Shown: positions 1 through 8,825, counted from the stretch's first letter. The stretch is 64,000 nucleotides of DNA from JTS-AC122 sp050246015 (GCA_050246015.1 JBFWWU010000001.1:62001-126000); one strand, 5' to 3'. The notes: generated from the sequence alone by a model not told the origin. Numbers and translations are program-made.

Positions 1-154
1 GGCGCGTCGTCGTCGGGGAAGTTGATCCAGCGCGTGCTGATACCGAAGTGCCGGGGCTTCCCGACCGACTTCTAGGGTCTGCCGGCGAACGCCGCCCGGC
101 CAGCCCGCGCGGGACGTACACACGCGCGGGCCGCCGGGTCGTGGCGTGGGGCGT
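1..154. other. Left edge, no supported gene
   Basis: No convincing gene. One plus-strand frame is open from the edge to a TAG at 73-75 and could be the last two dozen residues of a gene that began outside. The minus strand of the same stretch reads HFGISTRWINFPDDDA, which looks protein-like, but that frame has a stop at 72-74 and no start codon afterwards. Neither can be assigned. Confidence 0.3.
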
Positions 155-874
155 TCAGCAGGGGCGGCGACGCCGGAACGCGACGAGGAGGCCCAGTGAA
201 CCCAGGCCGACGGCGCCGGGCGAGGGGACGATGTTCATGGCGCCGATGGCGTAGGAGGTGTTGCCGCCCTCGGTCACGGCGACACGGACCAGGGTGAGAC
301 CCGGCGCGAGGCCGGAGGTATCGAGGTTGCCCACCGTGCCGCCGTTGAAGAGAACGGTCCCCGCAGTCGTCCAGAGCGGATCGACATGAGCGGCGGAGGC
401 GTCGGATTCAAGCCCCGGGTTGAGCGGGGCGTTCCAAGGGAGCGCGCGGACCTGCACAGAGGCGTTGGGACCGAAAGGGGGCGCGGCGTACTGGGCGGCG
501 TACGCTTCGTAGGTGGTCTGATCGAACCCGGTGCCGGGAGGATCGGCGGGACCCGTCATGGTGAGCGCCTGAACACGGAAGGGGACGGGCGTCCCGGGCA
601 TCCAGCCGCCGGCGCTACCCGAGATGTTCGGGAACATGCAGGCCGGGTCGGGCGAGGGGTAGGAGACCTGGCCGGCGGCGCCGAGCGTGGCGACGCAGCG
701 CGCGAGCTGGAGCTCGCAGTCGAGGATGCACGCGACCTGATCCCAGTAGTCGCCGGACTCGAGGCAGTGCTCAACGCACATCTTGAAACGAACGAAACTG
801 GCGCTGGCGGGCGATGAGGCCGTGCCGGCGGCGACCAGAACACTGATGATGGCGAGGGGACGAACGGACTTCAT
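155..874 (-). CDS. Secreted protein with PEP-CTERM-like C-terminal tail
   Basis: A 239-residue protein of unknown function. The start at 874 is preceded by AGGAG at good spacing and opens a signal peptide (MKSVRPLAIISVLVAAG, then SPASAS). The mature N-terminus is Cys-rich (CVEHCLESGDYWDQVACILDC), suggesting disulfides. The middle looks like a beta-rich extracellular domain. The tail has a proline-glycine motif (VPSPG), about 14 hydrophobic residues and RRRR, the layout of PEP-CTERM sorting signals recognised by exosortase-type enzymes. Unusually, the last residues are PC, so a cysteine follows the basic cluster. No sorting enzyme lies in the window. Secretion is well supported; function is not. 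Confidence 0.8.
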   Translation of the reverse strand: MKSVRPLAIISVLVAAGTASSPASASFVRFKMCVEHCLESGDYWDQVACILDCELQLARCVATLGAAGQVSYPSPDPACMFPNISGSAGGWMPGTPVPFRVQALTMTGPADPPGTGFDQTTYEAYAAQYAAPPFGPNASVQVRALPWNAPLNPGLESDASAAHVDPLWTTAGTVLFNGGTVGNLDTSGLAPGLTLVRVAVTEGGNTSYAIGAMNIVPSPGAVGLGSLGLLVAFRRRRPC

Positions 875-1230
875 GGGATCTCCTTCCGCATAGCAACCAC
901 CGCCGGGCGCATGGTCAACGCGAACATGCTCCCGGCGAGACAAGAACAGGATGGAGCGAGCGGCGTCCGCCGCCGGGCGTGTGCGCCGCGGCGCGCGTGC
1001 ATTGACGCCCCGGTCACGGCGCCGGGATCGCGCGAGCGATACCGTGGAGGACCAGGACTCCCGGAAGGTAGTGGCTCGAAGTCAGCGGTGAGGCTGACGT
1101 GCAGGACCTGAAGCGGGCCGTGCAGTTCCCGGAGGAGAACGAGCGTGCAGGGTGGGCACTCACGCAGGTGGTGAGCGAGTTCAACTAATTAGGAAGCAAG
1201 AGCGCGAGGGTGTTCGAGCCGAGCGACGCG
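875..1230. other. Intergenic stretch with possible decayed coding fragment
   Basis: No intact gene. A plus-strand frame from 1072 to the TAA at 1186-1188 reads in a protein-like way (QDLKRAVQFPEENERAGWAL, ending VVSEFN). It has no ATG, only an internal GTG at 1099, and a stop just upstream. An adjacent frame (VEDQDSRKVVARSQR) runs up to the same point. It may be the tail of a decayed gene. I do not recognise the family. Confidence 0.3.
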
Positions 1231-1567
1231 TCAACCCTTGAGTGGCAGCATCGGTGAGATGGTTGCTCGAAGATCGGGCAATCGCACGGCAACAACGTTC
1301 CAGACGATGTCGAGCCGAACCTGGTCGTACCCGTGTCAAGCGGTCGCGCATGCCGGCGATGTCGTCCCAGGGCACGGACGGATGAGCCACGCGGAATGAC
1401 TGGCTCAGACGCTTGGTCGCCTCGCCCAAGAGCATGAGTTGGTGGATGACCGCGGACTGTGACTTTGCGTCGCCCATGAACTCAGATGTGGTCATCCCAC
1501 GCACGAACTCCATGGCCAAACGAGCGGCGCGGCCGATATCCATCAAGCGAATGCTCGTCGTGCTCAC
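1231..1567 (-). pseudogene. Frameshifted HepT-like (DUF86) toxin remnant
   Basis: The first ~77 residues match the HepT/DUF86 family, the RNase-like toxin of HepT-MntA modules: helical, with SQSAVIHQLMLLGEATKRLS and HPSVPWDDIAGMRDRL. The family then has His and Tyr completing the R-x4-6-H active site. Here the frame breaks right after RDRL, near 1336-1337, and goes on as unrelated Arg-rich sequence to 1181. In the next frame the family sequence resumes exactly (HGYDQVRLDIVWNVV, then LPDLRATISPMLPLKG) and stops at 1231. About two bases are missing, or one is extra. The GTG start overlaps the sdhB stop. No MntA-type nucleotidyltransferase antitoxin is adjacent. A real inactivating indel is likely; a sequencing error is possible. 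Confidence 0.8.
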
Positions 1568-2307
1568 TTTGGCTTGAACACTCGGAATAGTTTTCTCACC
1601 GGGTCGAAGAACTCATCGACGACCCGCTCCTTGAGCGGGATGATGGCGTTGTCGGTGATGGTGATGTGCTCGGGGCAGACCTTCGTGCAGCACTTGGTGA
1701 TGTTGCAGTAGCCGATGCCGCCTTGATCTTTGAGGTCCTTGATGCGGTCGGCGGTGTCGAGCGGGTGCATCTCCAGCGCGGCGGTGTAGACGAGCAGCCG
1801 CGGGCCCCAGAACTCCTCGTGCTTGTCGTGGTCACGCAAGACGTGGCAGACGTTCTGGCAGAGGAAGCACTCGATGCACTTGCGGAACTCCTGCACGCGG
1901 TCGACGTCAGCCTGCTGCATGCGCCAGGTGCCGTCCGGGGCGTCGGGCTTTCGCGGCGTGAACTTCTTGATTTTTTTCTTAGCGCGGAAGTTCCAGGAGA
2001 CGTCGGTGACGAGGTCGCGGATCCTCGGGAACGCCTTGATGGGCTCGACGGTGACGGTCTCACCGGGGGGGAGTTCGTCCATGCGGGTCATGCACATGAG
2101 CCGGGGCTTGCCGTTGATCTCGGCGGAGCATGAGCCGCACTTGCCGGCCTTGCAGTTCCAGCGGCATGCCAGGTCGTGGGCCTGGTCTGCCTGGATCTGA
2201 TGAACGGCGTCGAGCACCACCATGCCCTCGGAGACTTCGGTGCTGTATTCCTTGAAGGCGCCGGATTGCGCGTCGCCGCGCCAGATGCGGAAGGTGAGTT
2301 TGGACAT
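1564..2307 (-). CDS. sdhB: Succinate dehydrogenase/fumarate reductase iron-sulfur subunit
   Basis: This 247-residue protein passes electrons from the SdhA flavin through three iron-sulfur clusters towards the membrane quinone site. The N-terminal 2Fe-2S ferredoxin domain shows CRWNCKAGKCGSCSAEINGK plus a later Cys in LMCM. The C-terminal domain has CIECFLCQNVC for the 4Fe-4S cluster and a second Cys group (YCNITKCCTKVCP). Length is normal for the family. It is the last full gene of the sdh cluster, 67 bp after the TM2 gene, and its stop overlaps the start of the broken HepT-like gene. The SdhB/FrdB assignment is firm; reaction direction cannot be read from sequence. Confidence 0.95.
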   Translation of the reverse strand: MSKLTFRIWRGDAQSGAFKEYSTEVSEGMVVLDAVHQIQADQAHDLACRWNCKAGKCGSCSAEINGKPRLMCMTRMDELPPGETVTVEPIKAFPRIRDLVTDVSWNFRAKKKIKKFTPRKPDAPDGTWRMQQADVDRVQEFRKCIECFLCQNVCHVLRDHDKHEEFWGPRLLVYTAALEMHPLDTADRIKDLKDQGGIGYCNITKCCTKVCPEHITITDNAIIPLKERVVDEFFDPVRKLFRVFKPK

Positions 2308-2374
2308 GTGAAAAGACCCTGGGGATGACTGATGCCGAGGAGGTGCGCGGGAACGGGTTCAGGCCGGGCAGCGG

Positions 2375-2707
2375 CTAGAACCACTGCTTTTTTCCGACCT
2401 GGTAGATTTCGTAGAACTCCTGATCGGTCTTGGTGAGGTACATGATGCCTTCGATGATGCCGATGACGCCCATGGCGGCGGAGGCGATGCCGCAGGTGAA
2501 AAAGCCCCCGACGAGGGTGACGACGAGCATGATGACGCCGGGGATGGTGGCGCCGTAGATGAACTTGTGGATGCCCAGCCCGCCGAGGAGGATCCCGCAG
2601 ACGCCGCAGGCCACGCGGTTACTTGAGCCGGAGAACGGCGGGGCGGGCGGGCCCGGTTGAGGAGGGGGCGTGGGGATGGTGCCTGGTGAGTTGGGAAAGT
2701 TCGACAT
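2375..2707 (-). CDS. TM2-domain membrane protein
   Basis: A 110-residue protein with a Pro-rich cytoplasmic-looking N-terminus (residues 1-28), then a TM2-type domain: two hydrophobic segments, GIHKFIYG between them, and GLG-type turns. A good AGGAG precedes the ATG. TM2 proteins are small two-helix membrane proteins of poorly defined function. It lies between sdhA and sdhB on the same strand, so it is probably co-transcribed with them; that it belongs to or assembles the complex is only an inference. Confidence 0.8.
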   Translation of the reverse strand: MSNFPNSPGTIPTPPPQPGPPAPPFSGSSNRVACGVCGILLGGLGIHKFIYGATIPGVIMLVVTLVGGFFTCGIASAAMGVIGIIEGIMYLTKTDQEFYEIYQVGKKQWF

Positions 2708-2805
2708 GCGATCTCCTTCTGCGTGCGGGGGAAAAGCAAGCCAACATTCGATCGGTGGAGCAACGTAGGTGGCGCGAGTGCCGAGACTCGCACGATGGAC
2801 GGCGG

Positions 2806-4659
2806 TTACTTGGACTGTTCCTCGATGATCTTCCTGTGTTCATCGGTCAAGGGCGGGAGCGGCTCTCGGGAGACTCGCATCTCGCCGTCGGAGCCCTTGC
2901 GGATGATGATGTTCGTCTTGCCCTCGTCGGCGCTCTTTTCGGGGTAGTCCTCGCGGAACTGCGCGCCGCGGCTTTCCTTGCGGAGGATGGCGGAGCGGGC
3001 AACGGCTTCGGAGACGGTGAGCAGGTTCTTGAGATCCAGCGCGGTGTGCCAGCCCGGGTTGTATTCCCGGTGCCCTTCGACCATGACGTTGGCGGCGCGC
3101 GCCTTGAGGCCGGGCATGGCTTCGATCGCCTTGGCCATTTCTTCTTCGCGGCGGACGATGCCGACGTTATCCTGCATGACCTGCTGGAGGGCGTACTGCA
3201 CGTGGAAGGCGCCCTCGCCGCCGGTGCGTTCGAAGGGGGCGAGGGCTTCGCGCTGGGCGGCCTCGACCTGCTGGGGGTTGATGCTGCCGCGGGGTTGGTC
3301 CTTTGCAAACTTCGCGGCGAACTCGCCGGCGCGCTTGCCGAAGACCAGCAGATCGCTGAGCGAGTTCCCGCCCAGGCGGTTGGCGCCGTGCAGACCGGCG
3401 GCGACCTCACCCGCGGCAAAGAGCCCCGGCACGGTGGACATCTGCGTCACGGCGTCGACGCGCACGCCTCCCATGATGTAGTGCATGGTCGGGCCGACTT
3501 CCATTGGTTCCCGCGTGATATCAACGTTGGCCAGTTGCTTGAACTGGTGATACATGCTCGGGAGTTTTTTCTTGATGTGCTCGGGCGCGCCCGGGAGTTT
3601 CTCCTTGATCCAGGCGATGTCGAGGAAGACCCCGCCGTGAGGAGAGCCGCGCCCCTGCTTCACTTCGCGGTTGATGCAGCGGGCGACGTGGTCGCGGGTC
3701 AGGAGTTCGGGGGGACGATTGGCGGACTTGTCGCCGGTGACATAGCGCCAGCCTTCTTCGGCGTCCTTGGCGGTCTGGTTCTTGTAGTTGTCGGGGATGT
3801 CGCTAAACATGAAGCGCTCGCCCTTGCTATTGAGCAAGCGGCCGCCTTCGCCGCGAACGCCTTCGGTGACGAGGATTCCCTTGACGCTGGGTGGCCAGAC
3901 CATGCCGGTGGGGTGGAACTGGAGGAACTCCATGTCCATGAGGTCGGCGCCGGCGTGGTAGGCCAGCGAGTGCCCGTCGCCGGTGTATTCCCAAGAGTTG
4001 GAGGTGATCTTGTAGGACTTGCCGATGCCGCCGGTGGCGAGAACGACGGCACCACAGTGGAAGACGTGAATGCGGCCGCGTTCGCGGTCGTAGGCGACAC
4101 AGCCGACGACGCGGTTGGCGCTCTTGCCACCGGAAGCAGGCGAGACGCCTGCTCCACTGTCGAGCAGGAGGGCGGTGACGGTGAACTCCATGTAGACGTC
4201 GAGGCCCTGGTGGATGCCGTGGTCCTGGAGGGTGCGGATCATCTCGAGGCCGGTGCGGTCGCCGACGTGGGCCAGGCGGGGGTAGCGGTGTCCCCCGAAG
4301 TTTCGCTGGAGGATGCGCCCGTCCGTGGTGCGGTCCATGACCGCGCCCCAGGCTTCGAGTTCCTTGACGCGGGCCGGGGCTTCCCTGGCGTGGAACTCGG
4401 CCATCATGGGGTTATTGAGGTATTGGCCGCCTCGCATAGTGTCGGCGAAATGGACACGCCAGTTATCGCGGTCGTCGACATTGGCCAGCGCGGCGGCCAT
4501 GCCCCCCTCGGCCATGACGGTGTGGGCCTTTCCCAGGAGCGACTTGCAGATGACAGCGACCTTGACGCCGGCGGCGGAGGCTTCGATGGCGGCGCGGAGG
4601 CCGGCGCCTCCGGCGCCGATGACGACAACGTCGTGTTCGTATGTTTGGTATTCAGCCAT
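2806..4659 (-). CDS. sdhA: Succinate dehydrogenase/fumarate reductase flavoprotein subunit
   Basis: The catalytic subunit of complex II, 617 residues. The N-terminus has the FAD dinucleotide fold (VVVIGAGGAGLRAA). HTVMAEGGMAAAL is the family region next to the flavin attachment site, and LQFHPTG, EGVRGEGGRL and the later HGANRLGGNSLSDLLVFG are hallmark active-site and FAD motifs. The ATG at 4659 is preferred to a TTG two codons upstream because it leads straight into the conserved start. The odd part is residues ~168-184: SGAGVSPASGG is encoded by a hairpin repeat (4133-4157) found twice more in the window, inserted in frame in a loop just before RVVGCVAYDRE. The rest of the protein looks intact, so the insertion is presumably tolerated. 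Confidence 0.95.
   Translation of the reverse strand: MAEYQTYEHDVVVIGAGGAGLRAAIEASAAGVKVAVICKSLLGKAHTVMAEGGMAAALANVDDRDNWRVHFADTMRGGQYLNNPMMAEFHAREAPARVKELEAWGAVMDRTTDGRILQRNFGGHRYPRLAHVGDRTGLEMIRTLQDHGIHQGLDVYMEFTVTALLLDSGAGVSPASGGKSANRVVGCVAYDRERGRIHVFHCGAVVLATGGIGKSYKITSNSWEYTGDGHSLAYHAGADLMDMEFLQFHPTGMVWPPSVKGILVTEGVRGEGGRLLNSKGERFMFSDIPDNYKNQTAKDAEEGWRYVTGDKSANRPPELLTRDHVARCINREVKQGRGSPHGGVFLDIAWIKEKLPGAPEHIKKKLPSMYHQFKQLANVDITREPMEVGPTMHYIMGGVRVDAVTQMSTVPGLFAAGEVAAGLHGANRLGGNSLSDLLVFGKRAGEFAAKFAKDQPRGSINPQQVEAAQREALAPFERTGGEGAFHVQYALQQVMQDNVGIVRREEEMAKAIEAMPGLKARAANVMVEGHREYNPGWHTALDLKNLLTVSEAVARSAILRKESRGAQFREDYPEKSADEGKTNIIIRKGSDGEMRVSREPLPPLTDEHRKIIEEQSK
4133..4157 (-). repeat. Dispersed hairpin repeat, copy 1, inside sdhA
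   Basis: Read on the minus strand it is GTGGAGCAGGCG, TCT, then CGCCTGCTTC. The 8-base arms AGCAGGCG and CGCCTGCT pair perfectly around a 3-base loop. It is in frame within sdhA and encodes SGAGVSPAS. Related copies lie at 25431-25458 and 43574-43600. Confidence 0.8.
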
Positions 4660-4786
4660 GGGCAATCCGGAGTACTAACGCGAAGATGTTCGAAGGAATC
4701 GGAGGATGCGGAGGGGAAACTGAAGAACTGGGATGAGAGGGAGCGTCGCGGTGCATGCGGTACGTTGCGGACGTAGGTTCACTCTA

Positions 4787-5641
4787 CTAGATCAACCGCC
4801 AATCCGTGATCCAGCCATGGGCACACGCCCGTACGTAGAAGTCCGTGAACCCCACCCAGAAGAGGCTCAGCCAGGCCCAGAGCATGTGGCGCCGGTTGAG
4901 GCACGAGACGCAGTCGTACGCCTTTTTCTTTCCCCCCAGTTCGCTGAGGCAGTCTTTCTTGCCGCCGATCAGGTGGCGCAGGGAGTGGCAGCCGAAGGTG
5001 TACGCGCCCAGAAGGAGGGGATTGATGGTGAGGACGAGCGACCCGACGGCGATGCCGAAGCCCTTCTTGCCGGTCGCGTGGTCGGTGAAGATGTACGAGA
5101 TGATCGCGTCGTAGGAGAGGAACAGGATGAAGATGATGGCGAGGTACATGAAGTAGCGGTGAACGTTCTGGAGAATGAGGGGGAACTTTTTTTCGCCGCG
5201 GTATTTCTTGCCGCGGAAGCCGGGCTCGCCGACGGCGCAGGAGACCGGGTCGGCCCAGAAGGCCTTGTAATACGCGCCGCGGTAGTAGTAGCAGGTGAAG
5301 CGGAAACCGCCGGGGGCCCAGAGGATGAGCATGGCCGGAGAAAAGAAGGGGAGCGCGGCCATCCATCGGGGGGCCTCGCCGAACCACGCGTGACCGGTGT
5401 TCTGTCCGGCGAGTTCAAAGAGCAGGGGCGAATACATCGGGGAGAGGTAGTGTGCACCGCCGCCGGAGAACCAGTAGTGGTGCTGACCGAAAAGAGCCAT
5501 GGCGGTGGCGTAGACGATGAACGCGCTGAAGCCTAGAAACGTCAACAGCGACGGGACCCACCACATGTCTTTTCGGGACGTCGTGAGAAACCCCGGAATT
5601 TCTCGCGGTGGCTGTGGAAGGGGAAGATCTGCGCGACTCAT
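4787..5641 (-). CDS. sdhC: Membrane anchor subunit of the Sdh/Frd complex (atypical)
   Basis: A 284-residue membrane protein that opens the sdh cluster; a strong GGAGG lies 5 bases before the ATG at 5641. It has about five hydrophobic segments, starting at VPSLLTFLGFSAFIVY. It does not look like the classic small SdhC/SdhD. Instead it has a long soluble insert with TCYYYRGAYYKAFW, a Cys in DPVSCAVGEP, then GCHSLRH, and CVSC before the last helix. This resembles, from memory, anchors found beside sdhA in some actinobacteria and related groups. His residues in NVHRYFMY and GCHSLRH could ligate heme. The role is inferred mainly from position 127 bp before sdhA and from topology; the gene symbol is provisional. 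Confidence 0.72.
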   Translation of the reverse strand: MSRADLPLPQPPREIPGFLTTSRKDMWWVPSLLTFLGFSAFIVYATAMALFGQHHYWFSGGGAHYLSPMYSPLLFELAGQNTGHAWFGEAPRWMAALPFFSPAMLILWAPGGFRFTCYYYRGAYYKAFWADPVSCAVGEPGFRGKKYRGEKKFPLILQNVHRYFMYLAIIFILFLSYDAIISYIFTDHATGKKGFGIAVGSLVLTINPLLLGAYTFGCHSLRHLIGGKKDCLSELGGKKKAYDCVSCLNRRHMLWAWLSLFWVGFTDFYVRACAHGWITDWRLI

Positions 5642-5986
5642 CAATTCCTCCGAACCCCCCGCCTGCGCCCGCCTCTCCCCACCTCTTGTGTTCCTCCCTC
5701 GTCCGAACGGCTGGTGGCCACGACTGCCCGCTTCGCCGCGCGATACTCCCCAAGGGGTTGTAGATGCTCGAAGGGCGGGTCTCAACCATTGTGGATTCGA
5801 CGCCGCTGGGAACGGGATGCGTGCGCAAGCATATCGGATTCGCGCGCCATTTGCCAGACGCAGAACCAACAGAATCCGGGTGGGAAAACCGCCAGTCCGC
5901 CGACCGAACAGCAGGCCGCGCCAGCCGAGCCCGAAGCCGCGAGGGTGGACGGCGTCGGCGCTCTCCGACGCCGACGCGGATCTACA
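5642..5986. other. Intergenic region upstream of the sdh operon
   Basis: No gene is supported here. It separates the end of the hydrolase/ATP-grasp fusion gene from the sdh operon on the same strand and holds the sdh promoter candidate at 5757-5785, which implies a leader of roughly 110 bases. A GC-rich inverted stretch near 5958-5980 (GGCGTCGGCG with CGACGCCGACGC) lies just after the fusion gene's stop and might aid termination, but it has no T-run. Confidence 0.45.
5757..5785 (-). promoter_or_regulatory. Candidate sigma-70-type promoter for the sdh operon
   Basis: On the minus strand TTGAGA (5 of 6 to the -35 consensus) is followed after exactly 17 bases by TACAAC (4 of 6 to the -10 consensus). 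Transcription would start near 5750, about 110 bases before the sdhC start. Supported only by consensus and position. Confidence 0.5.
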
Positions 5987-8782
5987 TCAATCGGCGAGTT
6001 CGGAGCCGGTTCGCGACCTGAAAAATGAGCGCAAGGATCGAAAGAGGGTGGCGACGCGCAGCGTGGGGAAGCCTTGATTTGCGCGCCACGTGCCGAGCAT
6101 GAACAGATGTCGCCACACGCCGAACAGCACGCGATAGCGCCACACAAGTGACTTCTCGGGATCGTAAACGTTGGTCGATTCTCCGGTCGTGCCGTTGAGT
6201 TCCAGCACGCCGAAGTTTCGCCCGGCCTTGAGGTCGTCGATCGACTCGAAGCGTAGATCGAATCGACCGATGTCGAAGCCATCCTGGATTGCGCCGGTGC
6301 GATGGCGTGCGAACGTCGCCGCGAGGTGATCGATCGCGTGTTCGAGTTCTGGTGTGAGGATGTCGGATCCGTCGCGGAAGAGCGTTCCCTGGCAGTGGTT
6401 GCCGGACTGGGCGAGTCGAACCCGTTCGCCCGCGGCCAGGACTCGGGAGGCGTCGTCGGCGAAGCGGGCCAGGAATACGCGAGCCTGGCACCGCAGGCGC
6501 GGGTGGCGATAGATCAGTTGCTCGAGCGTGCGCCGGCCGTCGCCGGTGATGAAAGGAAAGTCTTTTCGTGTGATCGAGTAGATCGCGCCGGTACGGGCTG
6601 GTTGGTGCTGGCCGCGCGAATCGCCCAAGGGGGGTTCAGAAGGCGCGGGGGGTGGCAAACGCCGCACCCACATGACGCCCACCTCGTGCGGGCCCGGGTG
6701 ATAGCGCTGTAGCATCGCTGGGTCGTGCATCATCTTGAAATAGGGAAGGAAGTCTCGGGGTGTCCGCACGAGCCGCACGGAGAACCCGCGGAAACCGCTA
6801 TCGGGCTTGATGATGACCGGGAATCCGCCGAGTTGCGGCGACCGCTCGATCAGCGCGGCGGCACTCGCAGCGCGCTCGCGGGGAGATGGGCCGGCATCGA
6901 TGCGCACGCTGGGCAGGACCAGGCCCGTTGCATGATCGAGACAGGATTGGATCTCGTGCTTGGATTCGCCGATGACACCGCCGTGACCGCTCATCGCGGG
7001 GTTGCAGGCGGTGAACGGCACGAGCCGGCGTGTTCGGAGGATGAGGTACGCGTAGTAGGGAACGAGCGGGGCGTAGAAGAACTTGGCCGGCCAGAACTCG
7101 GAATAGACGGTGCGCCGGAAGTTCGCGAGCAGCATTCGCCTGCCGGTCCACGTGAGCAGGAGCGGGAGCGCCGAGATCACCAGGTAGATGAGGCCGAAGG
7201 ACAAAGCAAAGAGCCCGAGTCGCAATAGGAACTGACCCGGAGTCTCGACCGGCCGATCGAGTCCAAGCGTGGCGCCGGCAATCATGGAGGCGATCATCGC
7301 CGGCAGATATTGAAGGACGAGGGAACAGAAGACCCCGGCGAGCGTCCCGGCGGCGAAGAACACCGTGCTGAGTGCGTCGGCGTGGCATAGCCGCAGCGCG
7401 CGCGGCGCGACGAGGCGCCGATCGGGCCGGAGGATGGAGCGTGCGCCGAGCCAGAAGCCGGGCGAAGCCTTGGAGAATCGTCGCTGCCAGTCGATCGTCG
7501 AGATGACCAGATCCACGCCGAAGAGGGCTCGGAGGATCGTGGGGCGGCGCGCGGCGGAGTAACAAACGGCGACGGGGAACAGACGTCCCAGCGCCACGCC
7601 CGTGGCGCCGACGGCGGGATCGATACGCACCTGCGCCGCCAGCGCGGCCGCGACCACCAGCGCCAGATTCGGCCGGCGAACAGAAATCGCCGCTACGCCA
7701 AGGACGATGATCCACCAGGGAGCGCCCCGCAGCGACCGCGCGAGGTACTCGCCAAGCACGCCCGTGGCATGAGCGCGGGGCGGCTCCTCGATGAGGCGCG
7801 CGGATTCCGGCGCGGCGGCCGGCTCGTCATGGTCCTGAACGAAGGCCAGCACGCACTCCGCGGTCTTCTGCGGCTGCATGAACGGCAGGAAGTGCGACGC
7901 ATCGAGCATCACCAGCGACGAGCCGGGGATGTGCTGCGCGTGGAGTTCGGCGGCCCAGTCGGGGACGAGGAAATCACGGCGCCCGTGCAGGACTAGCGTG
8001 GGAGTGCGGAGTCGCGACATGATGCCGCGAAGCGGACGCATGTCGGTGTCGTCGAAGTTGCGCAGCCAGGAGTGAGCGAGGGTGTCGCGCGGATCGGGCA
8101 GCAGGCCGAAGTGCGGGATGGCTTCGGGCACGCCGACGAAGAGGGCGTAGCCCGCGCGATACTTGAAATGCTCGAAGAAATAGGATCCGGAACCCTCGGT
8201 CTCCTGAGACCCGATTGCGGCGAGGAGGGTGATGGATGCGACGCGGCCGGGATCCAGGTCGGCCATGTGGAGCACGACGCCGCCGCCCATCGACCACCCC
8301 AGCACGTGGGCCCGGGGGATGCCGAGTGCGTCCATGAACGCCAGGACGGAGCGTGCGTGCGCAAGGACGGAGTATGACGGAACGTGACGAGATGATTGGC
8401 CGAAGCCGGGCAGGTCAACGGCGATGACGCGGTAGCCTGCGCGAGCGAGCAGTGGCGCGACACGCTCGAAGTCGCGTGCGCTGCCGGGCGAGCCGTGAAT
8501 GAGGATGATCGGGGGGCGCGACGGCGCGGCGCCGGGCGCAGGAGCCGGGGGGGAGAGTTCGATGAAGGCGAGTTGAGTCGTGCCGCCGGCAACGGGACCG
8601 GAGTCGTCCATCGCGGGGATGGCGACTCGATTCTCCGCTGGTCCAGTCTCGGGGTGAGGCGTTGGTGGCGGCGACGAGAAGGAGACGTAGACGTGCGACG
8701 CGGCGAGCAGGAGTCCGTACAGGAGGAGCCAGCGAAGCCGTCGCAGCGGGCCGGCGCGCCGCGATGTGCCTGCGTGATTCAT
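5987..8782 (-). CDS. Fusion: alpha/beta hydrolase, membrane block, ATP-grasp ligase-like domain
   Basis: A 931-residue protein with three parts. Residues ~10-33 hold a signal-anchor helix. Residues ~85-320 are an alpha/beta hydrolase with oxyanion HGSPG, nucleophile elbow GWSMGG (Ser ~164), acid in LHGRRD (~270) and His in ASHF (~297). Residues ~350-545 carry several hydrophobic segments. Residues ~555-931 match a family of stand-alone ATP-grasp carboxylate-amine-ligase-like proteins: EFWPAKFFYAPLVPYY, FTACNPAMSGHGGVIGESK, the nucleotide-binding FPVIIKPDSGFRG and the metal-binding LELNGTTGEST. All key motifs appear intact. The ATG at 8782 is preferred to an upstream TTG. A GT4 glycosyltransferase lies 43 bp upstream on the same strand. 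A lipid, peptide or surface-polymer ligase/hydrolase is plausible, but no substrate can be named. Confidence 0.75.
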   Translation of the reverse strand: MNHAGTSRRAGPLRRLRWLLLYGLLLAASHVYVSFSSPPPTPHPETGPAENRVAIPAMDDSGPVAGGTTQLAFIELSPPAPAPGAAPSRPPIILIHGSPGSARDFERVAPLLARAGYRVIAVDLPGFGQSSRHVPSYSVLAHARSVLAFMDALGIPRAHVLGWSMGGGVVLHMADLDPGRVASITLLAAIGSQETEGSGSYFFEHFKYRAGYALFVGVPEAIPHFGLLPDPRDTLAHSWLRNFDDTDMRPLRGIMSRLRTPTLVLHGRRDFLVPDWAAELHAQHIPGSSLVMLDASHFLPFMQPQKTAECVLAFVQDHDEPAAAPESARLIEEPPRAHATGVLGEYLARSLRGAPWWIIVLGVAAISVRRPNLALVVAAALAAQVRIDPAVGATGVALGRLFPVAVCYSAARRPTILRALFGVDLVISTIDWQRRFSKASPGFWLGARSILRPDRRLVAPRALRLCHADALSTVFFAAGTLAGVFCSLVLQYLPAMIASMIAGATLGLDRPVETPGQFLLRLGLFALSFGLIYLVISALPLLLTWTGRRMLLANFRRTVYSEFWPAKFFYAPLVPYYAYLILRTRRLVPFTACNPAMSGHGGVIGESKHEIQSCLDHATGLVLPSVRIDAGPSPRERAASAAALIERSPQLGGFPVIIKPDSGFRGFSVRLVRTPRDFLPYFKMMHDPAMLQRYHPGPHEVGVMWVRRLPPPAPSEPPLGDSRGQHQPARTGAIYSITRKDFPFITGDGRRTLEQLIYRHPRLRCQARVFLARFADDASRVLAAGERVRLAQSGNHCQGTLFRDGSDILTPELEHAIDHLAATFARHRTGAIQDGFDIGRFDLRFESIDDLKAGRNFGVLELNGTTGESTNVYDPEKSLVWRYRVLFGVWRHLFMLGTWRANQGFPTLRVATLFRSLRSFFRSRTGSELAD

Positions 8783-8825
8783 GCGAGGGGCATGGTAGCC
8801 GGTCGCGCTCAAATGGCGTCGGCGA

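Noticed and set aside
880..912. Promoter TTGACC with TGCTAT before the gene at 874
   Set aside because: The -10 match is poor (3 of 6) and the start would overlap the ribosome-binding site.
2623..4776. A 717-codon open frame on the plus strand across sdhA
   Set aside because: It is antisense to a well-supported SdhA, has Ala/Gly/Val-rich low-complexity sequence and no family motifs; long opposite frames are expected at this GC content.
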